Shown here in pieces: positions 26,833 to 35,157 of a DNA stretch of 64,000 nt. Both the position numbers and the translations under genes were made by a program. Under the pieces are notes generated by a model, which saw nothing but the letters and a program-made list of their open reading frames with translations, ran no database searches and was not told the origin of the DNA. Positions within the stretch are counted from its first letter, which is position 1. The number at the start of each line of letters is the position of its first letter. Source of the DNA: Microscilla marina ATCC 23134 (lineage in GTDB: Bacteria > Bacteroidota > Bacteroidia > Cytophagales > Microscillaceae); contig NZ_AAWS01000028.1 in the NCBI RefSeq assembly GCF_000169175.1, positions 1 through 64,000 of the forward strand, in the 5' to 3' direction.

Positions 26833-27408
26833 ATGCTTGCTTCAAACAAGGTCTCAATCAGGTTTTTGGGCTGTTGTTGCAACTTGAGTATTTGAGCTTA
26901 AATCATTGACTGACATTTTTTACCTGTTTTTATATGACAAAAGCCCTTGAGGAGATCGTCAAAACATTACCTTTGGGGCTATGCTTTTACCTAAAATTAC
27001 GTAACAAATAGAATGAAAAAAGCTACTCTACCCAGCTTTTAACTTCGTTGAGCTCAGCACAGTAAAACTGTAGCTTCGGTTTTTTAAAAGTACCTTCCTC
27101 GCCTCGGTTGTGTGTCTTCACCATAGCCGTCAGGTTAAGAGGAGCATAGTAAAAAATCACTTAAAAAATACCGTCACCGCCTCAGCGAGTGTCCCCACGC
27201 TCTGATCGAATCGCCAAAACTTGGGCACTGAAAGATATTTCAGGGGTAAAAAAATAGTAGCCTGACGGCTATGGTGTCTTCACCAACCGATCGAAACCCT
27301 AAAATAAGCCGTTTTTTAAGCTTGTGGGTGAGGTGATTTGTGAAGACACAAATCAGGGCGAAAAATAGTAGGGTAGAGTAGAAAAAAGCCAGTGGTTTAA
27401 ATAATAAA
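26833..27408. repeat. Composite palindromic element (nested hairpins)
   Basis: No gene is seen. Outer ends CTACTCTACCC (27024-27034) and GGGTAGAGTAG (27370-27380) are 11-bp inverted repeats. Inside, the hairpin TGATTTGTG-AAGA-CACAAATCA lies at 27334-27355. The segment 27122-27276 starts CATAGCCGTCAGG and ends CCTGACGGCTATG (perfect 13-bp inverted repeats) and is flanked on both sides by GTGTCTTCAC. Joining the flanks restores an imperfect hairpin (TCGGTTG...CAACCGA), so this segment looks inserted, with a 10-bp target duplication. A further hairpin (27182-27205) lies in its centre. Confidence 0.7.
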
Positions 27409-27882
27409 ATGTACCTTATGAAAATCGCCCGCCTTTTAATCTGTCTATTGTGTGGTGTTACTTTTGTTCATCTCCCATTACAGGCACAGAACAAAGCAAC
27501 AGACCTTGATTTGCTTGTCAATACCCCACCTCGTTATGATTTACGGGCTTGGAAAGAGTTCTACAAAAAACCTCAAAAAAAACGAATTACTTTTGTGCAG
27601 GCAATTAACCCTTTTTATTGGGTGTTTTCAGGTTTGCTTACAGGCTATCAACAGGTAATTTCTCCGCAAATGTCTGCTACTTGTATATATGAGGTAAGCT
27701 GCTCAAGGTTTAGCCGAATTGCGATCAAAAAATACGGTATTATCAAAGGAATAGCCCTTACTGCCGATCGCTTGAGCCGTTGCACCAAAAGTACCCACAA
27801 AAATACACCTGGGGTGTTTTTTACGACCAAAGGCAAAATCAAAGATTTGATGTTGATAGACGAGCACCCACATAAGCACTAA
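27409..27882 (+). CDS. yidD: YidD-like membrane protein insertion efficiency factor with extended N-terminus
   Basis: 157 aa, about twice the usual YidD length. Residues 1-27 look like a signal peptide or anchor ending in LQAQ. The YidD core covers about 60-130: INPFYWVFSGLLTGYQQVISPQ, ATCIYEVSCSRFSRIAIKKYGIIKG and ADRLSRCTKS, keeping the three conserved cysteines. Bacterial YidD aids YidC-dependent insertion at the inner membrane; here the extra signal sequence and the neighbours suggest a specialised copy. The start may be 27409 or the Met at 27418. The VTT-domain gene follows after 37 bp. Confidence 0.8.
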   Translation: MYLMKIARLLICLLCGVTFVHLPLQAQNKATDLDLLVNTPPRYDLRAWKEFYKKPQKKRITFVQAINPFYWVFSGLLTGYQQVISPQMSATCIYEVSCSRFSRIAIKKYGIIKGIALTADRLSRCTKSTHKNTPGVFFTTKGKIKDLMLIDEHPHKH

Positions 27883-27919
27883 TGCTGTACTGAATTCATT
27901 GTTTTGTTTATATTTGACC

Positions 27920-28489
27920 ATGAAAATTGTCAAACGTATTGTTTTTGCGCTTTGGGTGGGTGTACTATTGTTTTGTTTGGTTTATGCGATATATCACCCT
28001 CAGTTTTTTACAGCCGAAGGCTTACAAACTTTTTTTCAGCAATTTGAGCAGCATATCTTGCTGGTGTACCTGCTCCTGAGCATTGTACGAGGGTTGGCGC
28101 TTTTTCCTAGTACTCCCTTTGTCATTGCAGGTTCGTTGCTTTTTCCTCATCAACCACTCATGGTAGTGGTTATCTCTATGGCAGGCATTCTATTTTCGGC
28201 CGTACTCATTTATTATTTTTCGCAATTTATGGGTTTCGACGCTTTTTTTCAGCGCAAGTTCCCCCATCAAATACTAAAGGTAAGAAAACGCCTCAATCAT
28301 CGCTATGGCTTTTTTTATGTGCTGGGTTGGGCATTTTTTCCGTTAGTTCCTACCGATATTGTGTGTTATGTGGCGGGCACTATCCGAATGAAAATTTTGA
28401 GTTTTTTAGCTGCTATTTTTTTGGGTGAACTTATATTGGTAAACTTGTATGTGTATGGCAGCAGCTTTTTGTTTTCGTGGTTGGTGTGA
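27920..28489 (+). CDS. VTT-domain (TVP38/DedA-type) membrane protein
   Basis: About 189 aa from the ATG at 27920, preferred over an upstream TTG. About five membrane segments are seen. The VTT-type central part holds LALFPSTPFVIAGSLLFP and WAFFPLVPTDIVCYVAGTIRM, the two half-helix motifs with F-x-P seen in DedA/TVP38 proteins. Such proteins are linked to lipid scrambling and undecaprenyl-phosphate recycling. It sits between a YidD-like gene and a pair of TPR-type genes on the same strand, as a likely envelope-related operon. Confidence 0.8.
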   Translation: MKIVKRIVFALWVGVLLFCLVYAIYHPQFFTAEGLQTFFQQFEQHILLVYLLLSIVRGLALFPSTPFVIAGSLLFPHQPLMVVVISMAGILFSAVLIYYFSQFMGFDAFFQRKFPHQILKVRKRLNHRYGFFYVLGWAFFPLVPTDIVCYVAGTIRMKILSFLAAIFLGELILVNLYVYGSSFLFSWLV

Positions 28490-28602
28490 GTCTACAGCTC
28501 CATAAGAACAAGCTTCTTGAGGTAGTGGTGTATGGTAGACTAAACTTCAGGTGTGAGCCACCAGGTGATTTTGCCCTATTATAAAAAACAAAATGAATTC
28601 AA

Positions 28603-29478
28603 TTGATTAGGTTTACAGGCTTCTTGTGGTTCTTTATTTTTGGTTGCCTTTCGGCAAAAGCGCAGGTTTCTCCATCCTTTGACGAAGAAATAAGGTTTAT
28701 GCAGTACTTGGTCAGTCAAAAGCAATACGCCAATGTAGTGCTATTGGCCCAACAGCTACGCCCTAAGTTTACTACCAATACCCAACAAAGCCGTCTGGCA
28801 ATCAATGCAGGCATGGCTTATCGCCGACTGGCAAAACCAGACTCTGCTGCCCTGGCTCTTGGTTGGGTCACCCCCGATTTCAAGTTATACGATAAAGCCC
28901 GTTTTTACCAAAGCCTTGAGTTTACACGAGTTCGTCGTTATACCGCCGCACATCAGGCACTTGACACCCTTCAGCTTCTTCCTTCAGATAGTTTAAAGCA
29001 TGAGTTAAGGCAATTTCAGCAGGCAGGCATTGCCTTGTTGCAAAAAGACTATGTGCAGTTTGAGCAAAGAAGCCGGGCGTTCAGTTTCCAATACGCCGCC
29101 TTTGCCAGTCAGGAAAAAAAGCTGTTGAGTTTTGCCCAAAAATTAAAAAAAATACCCCAACGTTCGCCTTTGGTAGCAGGTATCTTGTCGGCTGTAGTAC
29201 CTGGCACTGGCAAAATGTATGCAGGCAACACCAGCCAGGGTTTAAGCATGCTTTTTCAAAACTTATTTATGGGTGCTCAAGCTGCTGAGGCTTTGATCAA
29301 AGATGGTGCGGCCAGTCCCCGGTTTATTATTTATGGCGCCCTGTTTTCCTTTTTTTACATTGGCAATATTTGGGGGAGTGTATTATCTGTAAAAATGCAA
29401 CAACGTGAAGTATATGAAACAATTCGCCATGAGGTTTTATTTAATTTGGATGTGCCTCTGCGGTTGGTCTTTCAGTAA
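28603..29478 (+). CDS. Exported TPR-like protein with C-terminal membrane region (first paralogue)
   Basis: 291 aa. The only suitable start is TTG at 28603; a nearby ATG (28593) is out of frame and closes after five codons. The signal peptide ends at SAKAQ (about residue 21). Residues about 25-185 form helical TPR-like repeats. The C-terminus has SAVVPGTGKMYAGN and two membrane segments, the PGxGxxYxG pattern of small DUF5683/TM2-like domains. It overlaps the next gene, a paralogue with the same layout, by about 50 nt. Part of the YidD-VTT cluster. Confidence 0.7.
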   Translation: MIRFTGFLWFFIFGCLSAKAQVSPSFDEEIRFMQYLVSQKQYANVVLLAQQLRPKFTTNTQQSRLAINAGMAYRRLAKPDSAALALGWVTPDFKLYDKARFYQSLEFTRVRRYTAAHQALDTLQLLPSDSLKHELRQFQQAGIALLQKDYVQFEQRSRAFSFQYAAFASQEKKLLSFAQKLKKIPQRSPLVAGILSAVVPGTGKMYAGNTSQGLSMLFQNLFMGAQAAEALIKDGAASPRFIIYGALFSFFYIGNIWGSVLSVKMQQREVYETIRHEVLFNLDVPLRLVFQ

Positions 29479-30316
29479 TGCCCAAGACAGCCTTACCAAC
29501 CATCATACAGCAAAAACGGTGATACATCATTACCTAAAAAAAGCCAACCAACTATTTGCCCAAAAGCAATACCAACAAGCCCAACTCACCTATGAAAGGG
29601 TGGTATTTTTGACCAAAGATAAAAGCATTGCCAATGAGGCTTTACTACGCAAAGCTTATTGCCACAAAAGACTCAAACAGTTTACCTTGGCACAAGAAAC
29701 CGTAGAACGCGCCGAGTTATTGCCTGCGCAAGATTCTGTTAACTATTTGTTGTTATATGAAGTTGCCCTCAATGCTTATTTGGCGCAGCAGTATAAGCAA
29801 TCACTTAAATTTATTAACATCATCAAAAATACCATCAAAGACTCAATCAAGGTGCAAAGGGTGATGTTTTTGGAAATACTTGCCCTCAACGAAACTTACC
29901 AATGGAACAAAGCCAAACAATTATGTGTCAGGTACATCAAACTGCATCAGTCAGATCAAAACATTGAAGCACTGTATGGGTTTGTAGAAAAAAAGCCTTT
30001 TAAGAGTATAAAAAAAGCCAAAACAATTTCGTGGATATTCCCTGGAGCAGGGCAAATGTATGCAGGTGTTTTTTGGCGGGGGGTATCGTCCAGTGTGCTT
30101 ACCTTGGGTTCGCTCACATTTGGAGTGTTTAGTGTACTGAATGGATACTATGCTTCAGGCATATTGACTGGACTAGGGATGGGGCGTATTTTTTATACTG
30201 GCGGTAGGCGACATGCCGCTTACCAGACACAAAAGTACAACCTGAAGAAGATTGCCAAGTACCATCAGAAAATCAAGGAGTTTTTGCTTGATAATGAGAG
30301 GAAATACAAAAAGTGA
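29429..30316 (+). CDS. Exported TPR-like protein with C-terminal membrane region (second paralogue)
   Basis: About 295 aa from the ATG at 29429; upstream starts at 29405 (GTG) and 29414 would deepen the overlap with the preceding gene. The signal peptide is MRFYLIWMCLCGWSFSNAQ. Three or four TPR-like helical repeats follow (about 25-200). Then comes ISWIFPGAGQMYAGVFWRG with two membrane segments, parallel to the preceding protein. Translational coupling through the overlap is likely. Tandem duplication is inferred from the shared order of parts. Confidence 0.75.
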   Translation: MRFYLIWMCLCGWSFSNAQDSLTNHHTAKTVIHHYLKKANQLFAQKQYQQAQLTYERVVFLTKDKSIANEALLRKAYCHKRLKQFTLAQETVERAELLPAQDSVNYLLLYEVALNAYLAQQYKQSLKFINIIKNTIKDSIKVQRVMFLEILALNETYQWNKAKQLCVRYIKLHQSDQNIEALYGFVEKKPFKSIKKAKTISWIFPGAGQMYAGVFWRGVSSSVLTLGSLTFGVFSVLNGYYASGILTGLGMGRIFYTGGRRHAAYQTQKYNLKKIAKYHQKIKEFLLDNERKYKK

Positions 30317-30341
30317 GTGTTTTATCCGTTACCACATTCAC

Positions 30342-30372
30342 ATAAAAAGCCAGGCACATGTAGTACCTGGCT
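30342..30372 (-). terminator. Terminator for the minus-strand beta-barrel gene
   Basis: Stem AGCCAGGTAC / GTGCCTGGCT (one G-U pair) followed on the minus strand by TTTTT. It lies about 40 bp after the stop of the gene at 30411-30986. Confidence 0.7.
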
Positions 30373-30410
30373 CAATTGGTTATAAAACGAAAATTATTAG
30401 ATTCTTTTGT

Positions 30411-30986
30411 TTAGAAGGCTACTCCTAAGGTAAGCCCAAAGCGTACGCCTGTGCCACCAGAAAAACTACCTGTTGAAAAGCTGTCTTCTGTAAACCCGTT
30501 GGTTTCTACTGTTACGTTACTAGAAGCGTTAAATACAGGACCAGCAAATAAATCTAAAGAAACGATGTCTCCAAAAATCCACTGATAACCAACACTTAAA
30601 CCACCACCCATACTAGCAAGGGTGGCTTTCCCTTCATTACCACTGTTATCAGTTACTGTTAATGATAAACTATTGTAACGTGCAAAAGGAGCTAAATAAA
30701 AACCTTTAGGAGAATTACCACTAGGATAAAATCTAAACTCAGGCGTTACACTAAATCCTGTAATACCAGTACCACTTGCGGTAAGGCTTACAAATCCAGC
30801 ACCTAATTGTAAACTTGTTTTTGAGCCAAGTGCTCTTTCATAAAAGAAATTGTAACTACCCACAATAGGGCTAAGTAAGTTTACTTTAAATACGTTTTTC
30901 TTGCCATCTTGAGCAAATGACTTGGAAGGAGCAGCAAATGCCACTACTACTAGTAAAAGGGTAAATACTTTGGCAATTTTTCTCAT
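30411..30986 (-). CDS. Small outer-membrane beta-barrel protein
   Basis: 191 aa. The signal peptide ends at KSFAQ (about residue 25). The mature part has about eight amphipathic strands (FKVNLLSPIVGSYNFFYERAL, LQLGAGFVSL, VTPEFRFYP, FYLAPFARYNS) and a terminal FGLTLGVAF as needed for barrel insertion. It resembles the OmpW/DUF3575-like small barrels common in Bacteroidota. Monocistronic, with its own terminator. Ligand unknown. Confidence 0.8.
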   Translation of the reverse strand: MRKIAKVFTLLLVVVAFAAPSKSFAQDGKKNVFKVNLLSPIVGSYNFFYERALGSKTSLQLGAGFVSLTASGTGITGFSVTPEFRFYPSGNSPKGFYLAPFARYNSLSLTVTDNSGNEGKATLASMGGGLSVGYQWIFGDIVSLDLFAGPVFNASSNVTVETNGFTEDSFSTGSFSGGTGVRFGLTLGVAF

Positions 30987-31225
30987 GTTTGTTGTTTTAG
31001 TATTCTAAGACTATGTAAATATTGATCATTATGTACCTGATGTTTTATAACCGTTTTTTGTTACTAATTACTTCTAATACGTGGTTCTGATAAAAAGTAT
31101 AGTTGTTTTATATATTATTTACTTTAGTATATACTAATATAACCTGTAGGGATACAAAAAAGCCCTGGCGTAATTTAATTTTGAACAAGAGCTTTCAATG
31201 TCAATAGGGGTAGTATTTTTAAGTT

Positions 31226-31741
31226 TTATTTTGCTCCAAATGCGGCAAATAATTTACTGTTTCCTTCATAATGGGCAGGGTTGATCAGCATGTGGAATAT
31301 ATCTATCAATGGAATAATACCAAAAAATCCACCAAAAGTAAAAAGGTAGCCTACAATTATAATAGGTTTTGCCTTAAACGCTAAATACCTAAACTCCCTA
31401 AGAATACCCACAAAACTACAGCTAACACTAGCGTACCCATAGAGCCGTTTATTTTGGCGGTACTCTTTTTTCTGAGCCTTGGTAAAACTCTTACGCTCTG
31501 CTCTGGTAGGGCAGGTTTGCTTTGGCTTCCTTAATTTGTTTTTTCAGGTCGACTAATCTCTTTTTGAGAAGTTCTCTCTTTTGTTTTTTTTAGAGCCCTT
31601 CTTTCCTTACGAGTAAGTTTCTTTGATTTTTTAGGTGTTATAACCTTTACATCCTCACTAATAAAAGCCTTTTGCCTGGACATTGGCAGTGAATAATCCG
31701 GCAACAAGAATTACCAATGATAGTAATAGTGACTTTGTCAT
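31226..31741 (-). pseudogene. Frameshifted remnant of an exported TM2-like protein gene
   Basis: Reading the minus strand, a good signal peptide (MTKSLLLSLVILVAGLFTA, start at 31741) runs into TAG after 27 codons. The coding sense continues in a second frame (SEDVKVITPKKSKKLTRK), then a third (LKKQIKEAKANLPYQ), then another (KSFTKAQKKEYRQNKRLYGY). It ends in a TM2-like pair of hydrophobic segments (PIIIVGYLFTFGGFFGIIPL), finishing at 31226. At least three frameshifts are needed. It is a decayed gene or, less likely, a run of assembly errors. Confidence 0.65.
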
Positions 31742-32278
31742 TGTTCGTTTTGAAGTAGTTTGAAATATTGATTGAATTAATTACTTGCAATATATAAATA
31801 GAGATGAAAAAAGCCAGTAAAACTTACATTTTTCTTACATTGTGTTTATAGCTTTTACCTAAAATATTTGCTTGTTTCAACGAAACTATTGAATTTTAGG
31901 CTTTAAGTAATGGACAAAAAATAACCCCCGATGAATCGGGACTGTAAGCTTTCGATTTGGGAAATGACCTTTACTCCTGATGCTTCGTTATTTTTATTGC
32001 CCGTAGCGCTGCTACGAGCGCAAAAAATGCCTCGCCTCAGTAGCAAATCTCTATCTCCAAATGGATACTTTATTTTTCAACCATTACTAAGTACATTGTA
32101 AATTAAGTAAGTTGTCATTTAGTTCGAGTTTATTTTGTTTGCTGGCGATCTTTACAAATAGAGCATAGCCAAAGCTACGCGATTTTTGTAAAGAGAAGTC
32201 AGAGGGCAAAAGAAGCCGAAAAAAGCATAAGATATTTATTTTACAGTGTACTAAGTCTTTTTTATCATTTTGATTGTT
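31742..32278. repeat. Spacer upstream of pheS with a reverse CGTAGC-hairpin repeat
   Basis: No gene is seen. The palindrome CGTAGCGCTGCTACG (32002-32016) with GCAAAAAATGCCTCGCCTC to its right and CTGATGCTTCGTTA to its left is a reverse copy of the family at 19063 and 24320. A small hairpin CCCGATGAATCGGG lies at 31927-31940. A fragment ATAGCCAAAGCTACGCG near 32163-32179 may be another relic. Confidence 0.6.
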
Positions 32279-33325
32279 ATGGCACCTATGGATAAAGTCA
32301 AAGAGGTTTTGCAAGAGGTAGAAGATTATGCCATTGAAACCCGTGAACAACTGGAAGAATTCAAGAGAGTTTTTATCAAAGGGAAAATTGGGGAACTCTT
32401 TGGAGAAATGAGAAATATCCCCAATGAAGAACGCAAAGCATTTGGGGCAGCCATTAATCAACTCAAAGATACTGCTCAAACCAAGTTTAAAGAGAAACTA
32501 GCCGATATTGGACGCCCTAAAAAGAAAGGGGGAAATAGTGCGCCTATAGATGCTACCTTGCCCACAGTACCCCATACACTAGGCACGGTACATCCACTTA
32601 CCCTTACCCGTAACCGTATTGTAGAAATATTTGAGCGCATAGGTTTCAATGTGTCTGAAGGACCAGAGGTAGAAGACGACTGGCACAACTTTACGGCGTT
32701 GAATTTTCCACACAACCATCCTGCCCGCGAAATGCAGGACACCTTCTTTATAGAGAAACAAGGCAAAGGTGAAGACAAAAACGACGACATTGCCTTGCGT
32801 ACCCATACTTCGTCGGTACAAATACGGGTGATGGAAAATCAAAAGCCTCCCATTCGTACTTTGTCACCAGGACGGGTTTTTCGTAATGAAGCCATTTCAG
32901 CAAGAGCTCATTGTGTGTTTCATCAGGTAGAGGGATTGTATGTCGATGAAAATGTGAGTTTTGCCGATCTGAAGCAAACCTTGTATCATTTTGCCAAAGA
33001 AATGTTTGGTAAAAATACTAAAATTCGTTTCCGTCCCTCTTATTTTCCGTTTACTGAGCCTAGTGCTGAGGTAGACATCTCCTGCTTTATTTGCGATAGC
33101 AAAGGCTGTAATGTCTGTAAATACAGTGGCTGGGTAGAAATCATGGGGTGTGGTATGGTAGATCCTAACGTGCTTGCCAATTGTGGCATTGACCCAGAGA
33201 AGTATACGGGCTTTGCTTTTGGTATGGGTATAGAGCGCATTGCAATGCTTAAGTATCAAATCAACGATTTACGTTTGTTTACCGAAAATGACATCCGTTT
33301 TTTACGTCAGTTTTCTAAGATGTAA
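32279..33325 (+). CDS. pheS: Phenylalanyl-tRNA synthetase alpha subunit
   Basis: About 348 aa; charges tRNA-Phe together with PheT. The N-terminal helical arm that binds tRNA covers residues 1-85. The class II core holds motif 2 (LSPGRVFRNEAISARAHCVFHQVEGLYV) and motif 3 (GFAFGMGIERIAML). A CxxC...CxxC cluster (CFICDSKGCNVCKYSG, about 275-290) is an insertion that I recall from other Bacteroidota PheS. Starts at 32279 or 32288 are both possible; a TTG at 32270 is less likely. pheT is not adjacent. A strong terminator follows. Confidence 0.95.
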   Translation: MAPMDKVKEVLQEVEDYAIETREQLEEFKRVFIKGKIGELFGEMRNIPNEERKAFGAAINQLKDTAQTKFKEKLADIGRPKKKGGNSAPIDATLPTVPHTLGTVHPLTLTRNRIVEIFERIGFNVSEGPEVEDDWHNFTALNFPHNHPAREMQDTFFIEKQGKGEDKNDDIALRTHTSSVQIRVMENQKPPIRTLSPGRVFRNEAISARAHCVFHQVEGLYVDENVSFADLKQTLYHFAKEMFGKNTKIRFRPSYFPFTEPSAEVDISCFICDSKGCNVCKYSGWVEIMGCGMVDPNVLANCGIDPEKYTGFAFGMGIERIAMLKYQINDLRLFTENDIRFLRQFSKM

Positions 33326-33350
33326 CATTGACTATATAGCCCATTCAAAA

Positions 33351-33387
33351 GCCTTTGAAAACTCCTCAGTTTTCAAAGGCTTTTTTT
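33351..33387 (+). terminator. Rho-independent terminator of pheS
   Basis: A 12-bp perfect stem (GCCTTTGAAAAC / GTTTTCAAAGGC), 6-nt loop, then seven T. Confidence 0.9.
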
Positions 33388-33542
33388 ATTGGTGGAGTAC
33401 ATATTGGGATAAGCAGTTTTTTTGGGACTCTATGCATATCCTAAAAAACAAATGATTAAGTATTAAGAGTGTATTAACTATTTTACCCCATAAGCCCCTA
33501 CTTTACCCGCATATTTAACTTAGCATTAAAATCGAAACAGTC

Positions 33543-33570
33543 TTTGGTTAACATTAAACCTCTACGTTTG
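33543..33570 (+). promoter_or_regulatory. Promoter of the PhoX-like lipoprotein gene
   Basis: TTTG (33543-33546) and TACGTTTG (33563-33570) fit the Bacteroidota -33/-7 pattern, with a rather short 16-bp spacer. Transcription would begin near 33577, which supports the ATG at 33609 as the real start. Confidence 0.55.
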
Positions 33571-33608
33571 TGACTTTAAACATCACTCAAATCTATTATT
33601 ATACTACA

Positions 33609-35054
33609 ATGAAATCTATAAAACTATACTTGCTTGTTAGTGTATTGGCTGTAAGCCTGTTAGCTTGTAAGAAAGATGAAAATAACGTAGATACATCTCA
33701 AATAGTCTTGGCTACACACTCAAAAACTCCCTCATTTTTGAAGTTGAGTAATGAGTTTTCGAATGTAAGCATACACTCTATATTATCTTCAGAAGATCAA
33801 CTTACTGAAACTCCTGATTTTGTGTATGGGTCTATGGCTGATGGTGCCGGGTTGTTGAAAAACACAGATGGTACCTATACCCTGATCAACAATATAGAGG
33901 CCGATTATTCTGTTTCACGTATCACCTTGGACGCTACTTTTAAACCTATCAAAGGGGAGTACATACTGAACGCAGCTGCTACGGCTTCTACTGCTCAATG
34001 TTCTGGTTCAATGATTACCCCCGAAGAGCACGGCTTTGGTCCTTTGTACTTGTCTGGTGGCGAGTGGGGTGGTTCTTCTAAAGGTGTATTTGTAACAGAC
34101 CCTTACAAAGATGCCAATACTGCTTCAACTGCTTCAATGTTGCCTGCTTTTGGGCAATGGTCTACTGAAAACGCAGTATTGATAGGCAAAGATGCCTACG
34201 CTGATAAAACAGTGGCTTTTATCGGTGATGACCACTCTGACAATGATGTGCCATCTGGTCAGTTGGGCATGTATGTAGGTGCCCGTGGCGATTTGACCGG
34301 AGGTAAACTGTATGGTTTGAAGGTTACCTCAGCGGGAATCAACTTTGAAATGGATATGAAGGAAGGACAAGCTTACGATATGGAGTTTGTACAATTGACC
34401 GAGACTAACATAGACTTGTTGGATGCTGAGGCCAAGCAAAAAGGGGTAATGGGCTTTTCTCGTTTAGAAGACGTTGACTGGAGAAGAGGTTCGGCACAAA
34501 ACAACCGTGAGGTTTATTTTGCTGTAACCGGAAGAAAAAAAGACGGCTTGAAAGACAAAGGTACTTTCTATGGAAGAATATACAAGGTAGTATTGAACGA
34601 AAATGACCCTACTCAAGCCGGAAAAATCACTTGTGTATTAGATGGTGACAACCTCACGGGTGTTGCCAAGGCTTTTCATAGCCCTGATAACATTTTGGTC
34701 ACAGAAAACTATGCTTATATTCAGGAAGATCCAAACGGCTACCCTGATACCCCTGAAAAAACTCACTATGCTCGTTTGTATCAGTACAACCTAAACACAG
34801 GTGAGTTAAAAGTAGTATTAGAGTGTGATCAGGCAAGTGCTGCCAAGGCTGGTTATGGACTATCTACCAAAACCTGGGAGCTTACCGGAATGATTGATAT
34901 TTCGGACATTGTAGGAAAGCCGGAAACTTTCTTGTTAATGACTCAAAACCACGGGTGGACTAACGACAAATTTACTGACCCTAAAGCCAATCCTGACTTA
35001 ACTAACCGCAACGAAGGTAGCGTAATGTATGTTGTAAATGGATTGAAAAGATAA
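33609..35054 (+). CDS. PhoX/DUF839-like lipoprotein
   Basis: About 481 aa from the ATG at 33609. SPII signal MKSIKLYLLVSVLAVSLLAC with the lipobox Cys at residue 20. The mature part has beta-propeller-like sequence, with GSMADGAGLLKNTDGTYTLINNIE near the start and SRLEDVDWR (about 295), PDNILVTENYAYIQED (about 368) and LLMTQNHGW later. These recall the PhoX/DUF839 family of Ca-dependent phosphatases. Ligand residues cannot be checked by eye. It is exported to the envelope and possibly acts in phosphate acquisition. Followed by a terminator, then a cytochrome c peroxidase gene. Confidence 0.75.
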   Translation: MKSIKLYLLVSVLAVSLLACKKDENNVDTSQIVLATHSKTPSFLKLSNEFSNVSIHSILSSEDQLTETPDFVYGSMADGAGLLKNTDGTYTLINNIEADYSVSRITLDATFKPIKGEYILNAAATASTAQCSGSMITPEEHGFGPLYLSGGEWGGSSKGVFVTDPYKDANTASTASMLPAFGQWSTENAVLIGKDAYADKTVAFIGDDHSDNDVPSGQLGMYVGARGDLTGGKLYGLKVTSAGINFEMDMKEGQAYDMEFVQLTETNIDLLDAEAKQKGVMGFSRLEDVDWRRGSAQNNREVYFAVTGRKKDGLKDKGTFYGRIYKVVLNENDPTQAGKITCVLDGDNLTGVAKAFHSPDNILVTENYAYIQEDPNGYPDTPEKTHYARLYQYNLNTGELKVVLECDQASAAKAGYGLSTKTWELTGMIDISDIVGKPETFLLMTQNHGWTNDKFTDPKANPDLTNRNEGSVMYVVNGLKR

Positions 35055-35100
35055 ATCACGTGATTCTATCCCCCAGAGGTGTTTTCACCTCAACACAAAC

Positions 35101-35135
35101 AGAGCAAGCTTGTTGGGAGCTTGCTCTTGTTTATT
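35101..35135 (+). terminator. Rho-independent terminator after the PhoX-like gene
   Basis: A 10-bp perfect stem (AGAGCAAGCT / AGCTTGCTCT), 7-nt loop, then a T-rich tail. A smaller hairpin GAGGTG-TTTT-CACCTC precedes it at 35076-35091. Confidence 0.75.
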
Positions 35136-35157
35136 TATTGTTTCTCTGTTTTTTTTA

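Noticed and set aside
27899-27919. TTG start for the VTT gene
   Set aside because: The ATG at 27920 gives a normal basic N-terminus before the first helix.
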